This document shows positions 17,455 to 28,025 of a stretch of DNA of 64,000 nt, piece after piece. Under the pieces are notes generated by a model, which did not search any database, had not been told where the DNA came from, and saw only the letters and a list, made by a program, of their open reading frames with translations. The first letter of the stretch is position 1. Every line of letters starts with the position of its first letter. Source of the DNA: JAKACA01 sp963735115 (GTDB lineage Bacteria; Actinomycetota; Acidimicrobiia; Acidimicrobiales; Bog-793); the NCBI GenBank assembly GCA_963735115.1, contig CAVTJR010000003.1:1054001-1118000 (forward strand). The letters are read 5' to 3'. Made by a program: the position numbers and the translations under genes.

Positions 17455-19122
17455 ATGCCAACCGCTCGAAGCAATCGCGCTCGCCTGGCTGTCGCCCTGT
17501 CCGCCGCCGCCCTGGCGAGCGGAGCAGGGATCTTCGCCCTGCAGGCCTCGTCGCTCGGTGAACCCGGGGCCGCCGGTGCGCTCGCGCAGGCGGCTTCCTT
17601 CACGCGATCGGTGGCGGCGCCCCGCGGCCACGGCATCCCGATCCACGTCTGCGGCAACTCGAGCATTCTCAACGGCCCGGCCGTGAAGCCGCGCCGGGCC
17701 GTCCGCGTGCCGGCCGGCAGGGACGATGCAGGCAGGTACGAACGGGCGCACACGACCTACTGGTTCGCTCCTGGCATCCACACCCTCGGGACCAGCCGGT
17801 ACAGCCAGATCATCCCCAAGGACGACAGCACCTACATCGGGGCGCCCGGCGCCATCTTGAGCGGCCAGGGCACGAACGAAGTCGCCTTCGACCAGATGGC
17901 AACGGGCGTGACGATCGAGAACCTGACAATTGAGGATTTCACGCCTCCGGGAAATGCCGGAGCCGTCAACACGTCCTCCATGAGCCACTGGAGGATCCTG
18001 CGCGACACGCTGCAGGACAACTCGCCCGGGACGGCCCTCTACCTCGGCACGAAAGACGTCGTTGAGTACGACTGCCTGACCCAGAACGGTCAGGCCGCCT
18101 TCGGTACCTACACCTCGATCGACACGAACCCGATCACCCACGGAGCCTCCGACATCACGTTCTCCCACAACGAGGTCAGCTACAACGACACGTGCAACTG
18201 GGAGGACATCTCGCCTGACCCGGTGCCGCCCGCCCTCCGCCCGGGCAACTGCGCGGGAGCCGGCTTCACTGGCTGCGGTTGCTCCGGTGGTGGGAAGTTC
18301 TGGGAGGTGGACGGCGCCACCGTGGACGGGAATTACGTCCACGACAACTACGACGTCGGGCTGTGGGCGGACGACAACAACACCGGTCTGACCATCGACG
18401 GCAACTACATCGCCAACAACTGGAACGAAGGGATCGAGTACGAGGTCTCCTACAACGCACGCATCGACGACAACACCTTCGTCGACAACGGCTGGGGCTA
18501 CGGGCCGCGGAACCCTGGCTTCCCCACGGGCGCCATCTATGTCTCGGAATCGGGCGGCGACAAGCGAGTGCCGGGAGCCAACTCAGGTGTGTTCCAGATC
18601 AAAGGCAATACCTTCACGAACAACTGGTCCGGCGTCGTGTTGTGGGAGGACTCCGATCGCTTCTGTGGAGACGGGCTGGAGATCAACCCGACGGGTGCCT
18701 GCACCCTCGTCGACCCGTCGGTGGCGAACCTCTCGACCTGCAATGAGGAGCACCTGGCGGGTGCGACCCCGAACCAGACGCCGGACTACTACGACCTGTG
18801 CCGATGGAAGACCCAGAACGTCACGGTCTCGGACAACACCTTCAACTTCACGGCGGCGGACATTCCCGGCTGCCGGGGTGCTGCCAACGGCTGCGGCATG
18901 AACGCCATCTTCTCCGAGTACGGGGTCTCGCCGAGCTGGTCTCCCTACAAAGGAGACGTCATCGACGTGGCGATCACGAAGCACCAGCACAACCTGTTCT
19001 CGCACAACAGGTACTTCGGCCCGTGGTCGTTCATGTATCACGATCAGTCGGGTGTCGTGCATTTCTCCGTTTGGCATGGCAGAGACCACCAAGACCTGAG
19101 AAGCACCATCTCAGGCTCGTAA
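17455..19122 (+). CDS. Secreted right-handed parallel beta-helix protein
   Basis: 555 residues from the ATG at 17455. A signal peptide (about 8-30, hydrophobic and Ala-rich) precedes a beta-helix of repeated short strands with Asn/Asp turns (for example DGNYVHDNYDVGLWADDNN, GNYIANNWNEGIEYE, DDNTFVDNGWG). This is the fold of pectate-lyase and polysaccharide-modifying proteins (NosD/CASH type). Several Cys, including a GCGCSGGGKFW segment, are shared with a paralogue encoded at 38289-40700, and large stretches are nearly identical by eye. The location at the edge of a polysaccharide locus suggests a role in extracellular glycan binding, cleavage or epimerisation, but no catalytic site is assigned. 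Confidence 0.85.
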   Translation: MPTARSNRARLAVALSAAALASGAGIFALQASSLGEPGAAGALAQAASFTRSVAAPRGHGIPIHVCGNSSILNGPAVKPRRAVRVPAGRDDAGRYERAHTTYWFAPGIHTLGTSRYSQIIPKDDSTYIGAPGAILSGQGTNEVAFDQMATGVTIENLTIEDFTPPGNAGAVNTSSMSHWRILRDTLQDNSPGTALYLGTKDVVEYDCLTQNGQAAFGTYTSIDTNPITHGASDITFSHNEVSYNDTCNWEDISPDPVPPALRPGNCAGAGFTGCGCSGGGKFWEVDGATVDGNYVHDNYDVGLWADDNNTGLTIDGNYIANNWNEGIEYEVSYNARIDDNTFVDNGWGYGPRNPGFPTGAIYVSESGGDKRVPGANSGVFQIKGNTFTNNWSGVVLWEDSDRFCGDGLEINPTGACTLVDPSVANLSTCNEEHLAGATPNQTPDYYDLCRWKTQNVTVSDNTFNFTAADIPGCRGAANGCGMNAIFSEYGVSPSWSPYKGDVIDVAITKHQHNLFSHNRYFGPWSFMYHDQSGVVHFSVWHGRDHQDLRSTISGS

Positions 19123-19251
19123 TCTCACGGCCAGCTGGGCCTGGGCGGTTTTCGCGACCCCGGTAAGTCTCGCCTATGCTTCGACGTGTTCAACTCGGTG
19201 CGGGGACACAGACGTGTCAGTCGAGTCGCGGAAGCTCAGGAGTTCCAGCAA

Positions 19252-20559
19252 GTGAAAATCGCAGTCTTCGGTCTCGGTTACGTCGGTACAGTGACCGCGG
19301 CATGTCTTGCTGCTCGCGGCCACGACGTGTGGGGCGTCGACATCGACGATCACAAGGTGGCGATGATCAGCGACGGGCGGACGCCGGTGTTGGAGCCCGG
19401 CCTGGGTGAGCTCGTCGCCGACGCGGTCGCACGTGGTGCGCTCCACGCGACGGTGAGCGTCGCCGATGCACTTGCCGGTGCTCAGATCTCTCTCGTATGC
19501 GTTGGCACCCCGTCTGCTCCAAGTGGCGGCACCGACCTGAGCTTCGTGGAGCGGGCAACGGAGGAGATCGCCCAGGCCCTGGCGGCCTCACCGGACCCTT
19601 CGGTGATGCACGCCGTCGTCGTACGGTCCACGGTCCCCCCCGGCACGGTCGACGACGTCGTGGCACCGGTGCTGGCGGCGAGCGGCGCCCGCGTCGGGAC
19701 GGCGATGTGCCCGGAGTTCCTGCGTGAGGGCTCCGGGGTGGCCGACTTCTTCGACCCACCCTTCACGGTTGTGGGTACCTCCGACCCGGCAGTCGCTGAG
19801 CTCCTTTCGTCGCTTTTCCGGTTTCTCGACCAGCCAGTGCGGGTCGTGGCCGTGCGAACGGCGGAGTCGGTCAAGTACGCCTGCAATGCCTTCCACGCCA
19901 CCAAAGTCGCTTTTGCGAACGAGATGGGTCGCGTGCTGCGACCCCTCGGAATCGACTCGCGAGAGGTCATGGCGCTGTTCTGCGAGGACCACCGCTTGAA
20001 CATCTCGCCGAGCTACTTGCGTCCCGGCTTCGCCTTCGGTGGGCCGTGCCTGCCGAAGGATCTGCGGTCGCTGCTGCATCTGGCGAGAATGAACAGCGTC
20101 GACTTGCCGCTTCTGTCCGGGACCTTGTCCTCGAACGAGCTCGTCCTCGCCGATGTCGTGAACCGCATCACGGCCGAGGACGGCATGACGGTTGCGATGC
20201 TCGGCCTCAGCTTCAAGATGTCGAGCGACGACCTGCGGGAGAGCCCGAGCGTACGCCTCGCCGAGACCCTCTTCGGCAAGGGCTACAACATCCGGATCCA
20301 CGACCCGGTCGTCAAGCCTTCCCAGTTGATCGGGACCAACCGCCGCTACGTCGAGTCGAGGCTTCCCCATCTGCAGCATCTCTTGGCAGACAGCCCGGCG
20401 GAGGCGCTCGAGGGGGCCGATACGGCAGTCGTCTCCTCCTCCGACGAGACGGTCATCGCCGCCCTCATCGCCGCCCGCCCGACGCGCATCCTGGATCTCA
20501 CCGGCGGCCTCGGGCGCACGGTTGAGTCCCTGCCCGGTTACGAGGGTGTGGGATGGTAG
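19252..20559 (+). CDS. UDP-glucose/GDP-mannose 6-dehydrogenase family protein
   Basis: 435 residues from the GTG at 19252, preceded by AGGAG at a 9-base spacing; the frame opens at 19186 but that extension is less likely. The N-terminal Rossmann motif is VFGLGYVGTVTAACLA. The central dimerisation helix contains SVKYACNAFHATKVAFANE, and the catalytic Cys lies in AFGGPCLPKDLRSL, which is closer to GDP-mannose dehydrogenase (AlgD-like) than to UDP-glucose dehydrogenase. It would oxidise a nucleotide sugar at C6 with two NAD+ to a uronic acid, the building block of an acidic polysaccharide. It opens the plus-strand block of the polysaccharide locus. Confidence 0.92.
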   Translation: MKIAVFGLGYVGTVTAACLAARGHDVWGVDIDDHKVAMISDGRTPVLEPGLGELVADAVARGALHATVSVADALAGAQISLVCVGTPSAPSGGTDLSFVERATEEIAQALAASPDPSVMHAVVVRSTVPPGTVDDVVAPVLAASGARVGTAMCPEFLREGSGVADFFDPPFTVVGTSDPAVAELLSSLFRFLDQPVRVVAVRTAESVKYACNAFHATKVAFANEMGRVLRPLGIDSREVMALFCEDHRLNISPSYLRPGFAFGGPCLPKDLRSLLHLARMNSVDLPLLSGTLSSNELVLADVVNRITAEDGMTVAMLGLSFKMSSDDLRESPSVRLAETLFGKGYNIRIHDPVVKPSQLIGTNRRYVESRLPHLQHLLADSPAEALEGADTAVVSSSDETVIAALIAARPTRILDLTGGLGRTVESLPGYEGVGW

Positions 20560-20578
20560 AGCCGCTCCGCTTGATCGG

Positions 20579-21823
20579 GTGAAGCGCCCCGTGTCTCGCC
20601 CCAAGCACGTAGTGATCATCGTCCAGAACCTGCCGGTCCCCTTCGATCGGCGCGTCTGGCTCGAATGTCAGGCCCTGCAGGGGGCGGGCTTCGACGTCTC
20701 GGTCGTCTGCCCGAAGGGCCCGGGCGACCCGGCATTCGAAGTGCTGAAGGGCGTTGCCCTCTACAAATACCGCCAGTACGCCGGCCGCGGGGGAGCGGTG
20801 GGGTACCTGCTCGAGTACGCCTACTCCTTCGCAGCGACGGCGGCTCTCGTCCTGCGAGCGGGGCGCCGAAAGCGCATCGACGCGCTGCAGGCCTGCAACC
20901 CGCCGGACATCTTCTGGCCCCTCGGCCTCGTCCTGCGCTTGCTCGGTGGCCGCTACGTGTTCGATCATCACGACCTGTGCCCTGAGCTCTTCGAGTCGAG
21001 GTTCCCGGACGGGAGCCGGCTCCACTACTGGGGGCTGCGAGTGCTCGAGTGGTGCACGTTCCACACGGCCGATCGAGTCATCTCCACGAACGCCTCCTAC
21101 CGCGAGATCGCCCTCGCGCGCGGTGGGAAGCGACCCGAGGACGTGACGATCGTCAGGACCGGACCCGACGCCGGGCGCCTTCAGCGCTCCGAGCCAGACC
21201 CGGGGCTGCGGCGGGACCGGCGCTTCCTCGTCGCCTACATCGGTGTGATGGGCCCGCAGGACGGCGTCGACGTGGTCGTGGAGGCGGCAGCCAAGATCGT
21301 GCACGACTGGGGGAGAAAGGACATCAGCTTCGCCATGATGGGTTCGGGGGACTGTTTCGACGAGCTCGTGGCCTTGCGGGACAGCCTCGATCTGGGCGAG
21401 TTCGTGGACTTCATGGGCAGGGTGCCCGATGACGTCGTCACCCGCGTCTTGTCGACGGCCGACGTCGGGCTTTCGCCGGATCGCAAGAACCCCCTCAACG
21501 ACCTCTCGACGATGAACAAGACCATGGAATACATGGCCTTCTCCCTCCCTACGGTCGCATTCGACCTGCGGGAGACCCGAGTCTCGGCGGGGCGCGCCGC
21601 CGTCTACGCCGAGCCGAACGAGGTGGAGAGCTTCGCCAAGGTTCTCGTCGATCTGCTCGACGACGAGCCCCGCCGGCGGTCGATGGGGACCTTTGCCCGA
21701 GGGCGAGTCGAAGACGAATTGGCCTGGACCCATCAACGTGACGCCTACGTCGGGGTGTACGAGACGCTGCTCGACCGGTCGCGCCGCCCCGACGTGCCGG
21801 CGTCCTCATCGCGGCGCGGCTGA
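20579..21823 (+). CDS. Glycosyltransferase, family 4 (GT-B)
   Basis: About 414 residues from the GTG at 20579 (20591 is also possible). The N-terminal half begins HVVIIVQNLPVPFDRRVWLE, a signature of GT4 enzymes in exopolysaccharide loci. The C-terminal half shows VAYIGVMGPQDGVD and the donor-binding region near KNPLNDLSTMNKTMEYMAFSLPTVA, in place of the common E-x7-E. It transfers a sugar from a nucleotide donor to a growing chain or lipid carrier in the cytoplasm. The gene overlaps no neighbour but sits 3 bases ahead of the amidotransferase, implying one operon. Confidence 0.9.
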   Translation: MKRPVSRPKHVVIIVQNLPVPFDRRVWLECQALQGAGFDVSVVCPKGPGDPAFEVLKGVALYKYRQYAGRGGAVGYLLEYAYSFAATAALVLRAGRRKRIDALQACNPPDIFWPLGLVLRLLGGRYVFDHHDLCPELFESRFPDGSRLHYWGLRVLEWCTFHTADRVISTNASYREIALARGGKRPEDVTIVRTGPDAGRLQRSEPDPGLRRDRRFLVAYIGVMGPQDGVDVVVEAAAKIVHDWGRKDISFAMMGSGDCFDELVALRDSLDLGEFVDFMGRVPDDVVTRVLSTADVGLSPDRKNPLNDLSTMNKTMEYMAFSLPTVAFDLRETRVSAGRAAVYAEPNEVESFAKVLVDLLDDEPRRRSMGTFARGRVEDELAWTHQRDAYVGVYETLLDRSRRPDVPASSSRRG

Positions 21824-21826
21824 GCG

Positions 21827-23737
21827 ATGTGCGGGATCGCCGGCTGCTATCAACAGCCTGACGGGGTGTGGCTCGCCAAAGTCATGAGCGAGCGGATCGC
21901 CCACCGCGGCCCCGACGCCGAGGGTCTCCACTCCTTCAGGGATGAGCGAGTCACGGTGCAGCTCGCGCACCGCAGACTCGCCATCATCGATCTGACGGCG
22001 GCCGCAGACCAGCCTTTTGCCAAGGACGGCCTCGTGCTGGCCTACAACGGCGAGTTGTACAACTACCGTGAGATCCGCGCCGAGCTCGCCAGCTCGGGTG
22101 TTCATTTCGTCACTGCCTCTGACACCGAGGTCGTGCTCGAGGCGTGGCGCCGGTGGGGGTGGGAGGCGCTGGGGCGCTTTCGCGGGATGTTCGCCTTCGC
22201 CCTCCTCAACGAGGCCACCGGCCAGCTGTTCCTCGCCCGTGACCAGCTCGGGATCAAGCCGCTCTACCTGATGCGACGGGGCGACGGCGTGGTCTTCTCC
22301 TCGGAGCTGAAAGGGTTGGTGTCCGCTCTCGGGGGCGAGCTCCGGGTCGATCCGTCCGCCTTGGTGGCATCGGTGTTGTACTACTGGGTGCCGGACCAGC
22401 GCTGTGCCCTGAGCGGTGTCCAGAAGCTGCCTCCGGGATCCTTCGCCGAGGTCTCCCTCGACGGGCGCGTCCGCATCCAGAGCTACTGGGACATCGCCGC
22501 AGTTGCGGCGGAGGCGGCCGCCGGACCGCAGGCCGATCTCGGCTCCGTCATCGAGGACTCCGTGACGGCTCACCTCGTCGCCGATGTGCCCGTCTCGAGC
22601 TTTTTGAGCGGCGGGCTCGACTCGAGCATCATCACGGTGCTGGCAAAACGGGCGAACTCGGACGTCGACGCCTACACGATCGGCTTCAGGCCCGAGGACA
22701 ACCGGCTCGAGGCCATGCCGGACGATCTCACCTACGCCCGCAAGGTCGGCGCCAAGTTCGGGATCACCATCCACGAGATCGAGATCGCCCCCGACGTCGC
22801 CGATCTGCTCCCCCGTATCGTCGACGTACTCGACGAGCCGATCGGAGACCCGGCGGCCATCAACACGTTCCTCATGTGTGAGGCCGCCCGCGATGCCGGA
22901 GTGAAGGTGCTGCTGTCCGGCATGGGCGCCGACGAGCTCTTCGGCGGCTATCGCAAGCAGCTGGCCTGCGTCGTAGCTGCCCGTTACCAGCGGCTACCCC
23001 CGCTGCTCCGCCATGGAGTCGTGCATCCGGTCGTCGATCGATTGCCTGTCACCGCCTTCGGGCGCGGCCTTCGCTACGCCCGGTGGTCCAAGCGGTTTCT
23101 CACCTTTGCCGAGCTGCCCGAAGAGGAGGCGTTCCGGCGCAGCTACACCCTGTACGACCTTCCGGAGCTGGAGGAGCTGCTCAGCCCGGAGCTGAGCGCG
23201 CACGTGCGCGACCTGGCGGCCGAGCACCGCCAGATCTATGAGGACAACACGCTTGGCGATCACGTCAACCGGATGTGCCTCGCCGATGCCCGCCTGTTCC
23301 TTCCCGGCCTCAACCTCGCCTACACGGATCGGGCGAGCATGGCGGCTTCGACTGAGGTGCGCGTTCCCTTCGTCGATCCTGAGGTCGTGCGGGCGGCGTT
23401 TTCCTTCAGCGGCAGGGAGAAGATCGCCCGGCGGGAGGGCAAGCTCTCGCTGAAGAAGGCGGCCGAGGCCTGGCTGCCCGACGAGATCATCCACCGGCCG
23501 AAAGCGTCCTTCAGCGCACCCCTGCGTGCATGGATGGCTCACGACCTGCGTCCCATGGTCGATGACATGCTCCTGTCGGGCGAGCTGGTCTCATCCGGTT
23601 TCCTGAATCGGTCCGCCCTCGATCGGCTCGTCGCCGACGATCGCTCGGGGCGCGAAGACCGGTCGAAGCAGTTGTGGCAGCTGCTGTCGATGGAGCTGTG
23701 GATACGGAACATCGGCGCCCACGGCGTCGCCACTTGA
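21827..23737 (+). CDS. Asparagine synthase (glutamine-hydrolysing)-like amidotransferase
   Basis: 636 residues, typical for AsnB. The N-terminal Ntn amidotransferase domain starts MCGIAG with the catalytic Cys2, and includes HRGPDAEG and LAYNGELYNYREIRAEL. The synthetase domain has the PP-loop SGGLDSSIITVLA (around residue 262-274). Copies of this enzyme in exopolysaccharide loci, including exosortase-A-associated amidotransferases, are thought to amidate sugars or acyl groups of the polymer rather than make free asparagine. Location between a glycosyltransferase and an oxidoreductase supports that role here. Start is 4 bases after the previous stop. Confidence 0.92.
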   Translation: MCGIAGCYQQPDGVWLAKVMSERIAHRGPDAEGLHSFRDERVTVQLAHRRLAIIDLTAAADQPFAKDGLVLAYNGELYNYREIRAELASSGVHFVTASDTEVVLEAWRRWGWEALGRFRGMFAFALLNEATGQLFLARDQLGIKPLYLMRRGDGVVFSSELKGLVSALGGELRVDPSALVASVLYYWVPDQRCALSGVQKLPPGSFAEVSLDGRVRIQSYWDIAAVAAEAAAGPQADLGSVIEDSVTAHLVADVPVSSFLSGGLDSSIITVLAKRANSDVDAYTIGFRPEDNRLEAMPDDLTYARKVGAKFGITIHEIEIAPDVADLLPRIVDVLDEPIGDPAAINTFLMCEAARDAGVKVLLSGMGADELFGGYRKQLACVVAARYQRLPPLLRHGVVHPVVDRLPVTAFGRGLRYARWSKRFLTFAELPEEEAFRRSYTLYDLPELEELLSPELSAHVRDLAAEHRQIYEDNTLGDHVNRMCLADARLFLPGLNLAYTDRASMAASTEVRVPFVDPEVVRAAFSFSGREKIARREGKLSLKKAAEAWLPDEIIHRPKASFSAPLRAWMAHDLRPMVDDMLLSGELVSSGFLNRSALDRLVADDRSGREDRSKQLWQLLSMELWIRNIGAHGVAT

Positions 23738-23819
23738 CGGTCCCGCAGCCAGCCCCCCGGCGATCTCGCCTGACTGGGGTCGGCGCGCTTCGACCCGAAA
23801 CGATCTCGGAAGGAAGCAG

Positions 23820-26009
23820 ATGAAACAGGTTGCGCAGAATTACCGCACGGGCGAGCTGACGGTGCTCGATGTCCCCTCACCGACGTGCCGCCCGGGCGGC
23901 GTGCTCGTCCGGTCGCTCTACTCGCTCATCTCGACCGGCACAGAGGTCATGAAGGTGAAAGAGGCGAAGCTGTCTCTCGCCGGCAAAGCCCGCGCCCGAC
24001 CTGAGCAGGTGCGCCAGGTGCTCGACACCGTCGCCCAACAGGGTCCGATCGCCACCTACAAGAAGGTCATGACCCGTCTGGACTCCTACACGCCGCTCGG
24101 GTATTCGCTCTGCGGCGTCGTCAGCGAAGTGGGCGCCGGTGCCGGCGAGTTCAGCGTGGGCCAGCTCGTGGCGTGCGCTGGAAACGAGCACGCCCTCCAC
24201 TCGGAAGCGAATTGGGTGCCCACCAACCTCTGTGTGCCGGTGCCCGACGGTGTGGATCCGAAGCAGGCGGCCTTCGCCACGGTCGGCGCCATCGCCATGC
24301 ACGGAGTGCGGCGATGCGAGGCTCAGCTCGGGGACACCGCCTGTGTGATCGGTCTCGGCCTCGTCGGCCAGCTGGCAGTGCAGCTGCTCGTCGCATCCGG
24401 CGTCGTCGTCTTCGGCCTGGATCCGGTAGAGGAGCGGTGCCGCCTGGCCGAGCACGCCGGAGCGCTCGTCTGCGCACCCCCGAGCGGTGACGGGCTCGAA
24501 GGCGTCGAGCGCGCCCTGCTGGAGGCGAGCGGAGGGTTGGGCGCCGACCACATCCTCCTCGTCGCAGGCGGCTCCTCGAACGAGCCGGTCGAGGTGGCCG
24601 CTCGGCTGGCCCGCGACCGCGCTCGTATCGTCGATATCGGCAAGACGCGGCTGGATCTGCCCTGGAACGCCTACTACGAGAAGGAGCTGGACGTCGTGTT
24701 CTCGCGCTCGTACGGGCCGGGGCGCTACGACGACCGCTACGAGCTGGACGGCATCGACTATCCAGCCGGCTACGTTCGCTGGACCGAACGGCGCAACCTC
24801 GCCTGTTTCGTCGACCTCCTCGCCAGGAACTCGCTCGACGTCGAATCGCTCGTCTCGCACGTCTTCCCCGTTGAGCAGGCTGTCGAGGTGTACGACCGCC
24901 TGAGCTCTGGCGAGCTCGGTGGCATCGGTCTGCTCTTCGAGTACCCGGTGGAGGAAGCCTCCGAGCCCGTGGGCGCCACCTCCCGGGCCGGAGCATCGGT
25001 GGGCGAGGACAAGGCGCTGGCGACGCCCGCCGGTCACGCCCGGAGGCGCACAGGCGGTGTCGGCCTGGGTTTCATCGGAGCCGGCAACTACGCGTCGTCG
25101 ATGCTCCTCCCGTTCCTTTCGGCCAACGAAGAGGTCGAGCTCCGCCACGTTGCCACCACGCGCTCGCTCACGGCCATGAACGCCCAGCGGCGCTTCGGAT
25201 TCCCGACGCTGAGCACGGACGCCGCCGCTGTCCTCGATGACGATTCAGTCGATGCGGTCTTCATTGTCACGCGCCACCGCTCGCACGCCGAGTTCGTCTG
25301 CCGAGCGCTCGAGGCCGGCAAGACCGTCTTCGTCGAGAAGCCTCTCGCCCTGTCGCTCGACGAGCTCGACCGCATCCTCGACGTCGTGAAGGCGACGGGA
25401 AATGATCGCCTCTTGGTCGGCTTCAACCGACGATTTGCTCCTCTCCTCACCGACATGAGGAGGCGGTTCGCCCGGCCCATGGCCGGCGCCGTGGCGCGCT
25501 ACGCCGTCAATGCCGGATCGGTCTCCCACAAGAGCTGGTACGCCGACGAGGCGGAGGGGACGCGGTTCGTGGGCGAGGGGGGTCACTTCATCGACACGCT
25601 CAGCTGGTGGCTGGATGCCAGCCCGCGAGAGGTGCATGCGATGCAGGGCCGCGACCCGAGCGACCTCATCGTCAGTCTCTTGTTCGACAACGGAGCTATC
25701 GCCAGCCTCTCTTACGTGACGAACGGGAACTCCCGATTCCCGAAAGAGATCTTCGAGGCGAGCGCCGCCGGGCGATCGGCCCGGCTTGACAACTTCCGCA
25801 GCGCCACGGTGTGGGGCGGGTCTCCTCGCCGCACTCGGCGTAGCTTCGGTGCGGTCGACAAGGGCCAGCGCGGCCAGCTGGAGGCGTTCGTGGCCTCGGT
25901 GCGCACGGGCGGACCCATGCCGATCGATCTCGCGTCGCTCGTTGCCACGACTCGGGCGACGCTGGCCGTTCGTGACAGCCAAGCCTCCGGGCACGCTGAG
26001 GTGCTGTGA
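23820..26009 (+). CDS. Two-domain oxidoreductase: zinc-type dehydrogenase plus Gfo/Idh/MocA
   Basis: 729 residues with two fused domains. Residues about 1-375 are an alcohol dehydrogenase-like MDR (MKQVAQNYRTGELTVLDVP; nucleotide fold CVIGLGLVGQLAVQLL). Residues about 410-729 are a Gfo/Idh/MocA oxidoreductase with Rossmann motif GLGFIGAGNYASSMLLPF and EKPLALSLDELD carrying the family EKP motif. This fusion is common in surface-polysaccharide loci next to heparinase II/III-type genes, where it probably works on nucleotide-linked or polymer-derived sugars. Its stop overlaps the GTG of the lyase gene downstream by 4 bases, showing translational coupling. Confidence 0.92.
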   Translation: MKQVAQNYRTGELTVLDVPSPTCRPGGVLVRSLYSLISTGTEVMKVKEAKLSLAGKARARPEQVRQVLDTVAQQGPIATYKKVMTRLDSYTPLGYSLCGVVSEVGAGAGEFSVGQLVACAGNEHALHSEANWVPTNLCVPVPDGVDPKQAAFATVGAIAMHGVRRCEAQLGDTACVIGLGLVGQLAVQLLVASGVVVFGLDPVEERCRLAEHAGALVCAPPSGDGLEGVERALLEASGGLGADHILLVAGGSSNEPVEVAARLARDRARIVDIGKTRLDLPWNAYYEKELDVVFSRSYGPGRYDDRYELDGIDYPAGYVRWTERRNLACFVDLLARNSLDVESLVSHVFPVEQAVEVYDRLSSGELGGIGLLFEYPVEEASEPVGATSRAGASVGEDKALATPAGHARRRTGGVGLGFIGAGNYASSMLLPFLSANEEVELRHVATTRSLTAMNAQRRFGFPTLSTDAAAVLDDDSVDAVFIVTRHRSHAEFVCRALEAGKTVFVEKPLALSLDELDRILDVVKATGNDRLLVGFNRRFAPLLTDMRRRFARPMAGAVARYAVNAGSVSHKSWYADEAEGTRFVGEGGHFIDTLSWWLDASPREVHAMQGRDPSDLIVSLLFDNGAIASLSYVTNGNSRFPKEIFEASAAGRSARLDNFRSATVWGGSPRRTRRSFGAVDKGQRGQLEAFVASVRTGGPMPIDLASLVATTRATLAVRDSQASGHAEVL

Positions 26010-28010
26010 GCCGTCGCCTCTCGTGGTATGCCCACCGTCTCGGGCGGATGGCTCCGGACGAGCTTGCCTGGAGGGTGCACGACCAGCTCAGGCAGCAGAC
26101 TTGGAGGCGTCGTCAGGTACGGCCTTCATCGCCCCCGAGCCGACCGCCGGGGATGCTCGCCGTCCCGAGATTCTGCACGCCGCTCCGCAGTGGCACCCGC
26201 GAAGCGTTGCCGGCCGAGGTTCGAGCCGGGCTCGTGGCGGCAGCCGACGAGCTGCTCGCCGGACGCTGGGAGATCCTCGGAGTGATGCGAACCGACATCG
26301 TCCGGCCCGATTGGTTCTTCGATCCGGTCACCGGGCTGAGAGCACCGCAAGAGAAGTACGCCTTCAGCATCAACCATCGATCCGAGGCGGAAACCGGCAA
26401 TGTCAAGCAGATCTGGGAGTTGTCGCGGTTGCATCACCTCACCTTGTTGGCCGCCGCCTGGTTCGCGAGCGAGGACGGCCGCTACGCCGAGGCGGTGGAG
26501 GCCCAGTTGCGGTCGTGGTGGGCGGAGAACCCTTTCCTCTCCGGAATCCACTGGACGAGCGGGATCGAGCTCGCCGAGCGGCTCATCAGTTGGGTATGGG
26601 TGCGCCGCCTCCTCGACGGATGGCCGAGAGCGTCGGCGCTCTTCGAGGCCAACGTCGATGCTCAGCAGCAGGTGTACTGGCACCAGCACTACCTGGCCAA
26701 CTTCAGGAGTCGGGGATCATCGGCCAACAACCACGTGATCGCCGAGGCGGCCGGGCAGCTCATCGCCAGCTGCGCGTTCGATTGGTTCGAGACGAGCGCG
26801 CAGTGGCGCATGACATCGGCGTCGCTGTTGAGAGACGAACTCGATCGCAATACCTTCCCGAGCGGCCTCAACCGCGAGCAGGCCTCGGAGTACCACGCAT
26901 TCGTCACCGAGCTCGGCTTGCTGGCAGCCGCTGAGTGTGACGCCAGTGACCATCCGCTCGGTGTCGGGACCTGGCGGCGCCTCACCACCATGCTGGACGC
27001 CGGAGCCGCCGTCCTCGACGAGCGAGGGGGCTTCGCCCGCCAGGGCGACGGCGACGACGGCAGGGCGCTGCTGGTCGATCCGCCGGCGGTCGACCGCTGG
27101 GACTGCCTGCTCGCGACCGGGGCGGCACTCGTGCATGCGTCTCCGTGGTGGCCGCCCGCCCGCGCGAGCGTGATGAGCGTCCTCGTGGAAGGGCTCGGCA
27201 CTCACGTGCGCGAAGTCGCCGCCCGGCCGGCCGAGCGGGTGTCGCAGTTCTCCGACGCCGGTATGACGCTGCTTCGCTCAAAGCCGCGAGCTGGTCAAAG
27301 CGAGATTCTGGTGTCGTTGCGACGGCGGCCCGCACGGGTTCCTCTCGATAGCGGCTCACGCGCACGCCGACGCACTCTCGCTGGAGGTGCGTTACGGCGG
27401 CGTCGACGTGCTTGCCGATCCGGGGACGTACTGCTACCACGGCGAACCTGCCTGGCGCCGCTACTTCCGCTCCACCCTCGCCCACAACACCCTCGAGGTC
27501 GCCGGAGAGGACCAGTCCGTCTCCGGGGGCCCCTTCCTCTGGCTCTCCTCCGCCCGCGCGAGCGGTGTCGAGGTCGGCTGCGATGACGAGGGGCGTCCGG
27601 TGACCTGGTCGGCTCAACACGACGGCTACGTACGACTCACCCCTCCGGCCCTCCATCACCGCAGTGTCTCGCTCGACGAGCGGGAGCGCCGCCTCGACAT
27701 CGTCGATCGCCTGGACACCGACGGCGAACATCCGCTCAGGCTGGCGTTTCATCTCGGCCCAGCCGTGCAGGTCGATCTCAGGGGCGCCCTCGCCCGCCTC
27801 CGCTGGAGCGTCGAAGACGCCGAAGGCTCCGCCAGATTCGAGCTGCCGAGCGAGCTCAACTGGACAGAGCATCGGGGTGAGACAGAGCCGATCCTCGGGT
27901 GGTACTCGCGTGCCTTCGGGACGAAGGAGCCCTCTGTCACGCTCCTTGGCGAGGGCCGCGCCACCCCCGGTCGAACTCAGCTATTGAGCTCCATCACGTT
28001 CTCGCCGTAA
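26006..28010 (+). pseudogene. Heparinase II/III-family polysaccharide lyase, one frameshift
   Basis: A GTG at 26006 overlaps the preceding stop. The first frame encodes an alpha/alpha-toroid domain with SSANNHVIAEAAGQLIAS, and NREQASEYHAFVTEL; its coding character ends near codon 437. The family sequence then continues in another frame, with CDGGPHGFLSIAAHAHADAL and LADPGTYCYHG, through to the stop at 28010. The shift is near 27317: the span is 2005 bases, consistent with one extra base. The HAHADA motif and the C-terminal beta-sandwich are intact, so this is either a very recent pseudogene or a sequencing error. The intact enzyme would depolymerise a uronate-containing polymer, often the one made by the same locus. 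Separate frames are 26006-27586 and 27387-28010. Confidence 0.85.
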
Positions 28011-28025
28011 CGGGCCGGAGAGCAG

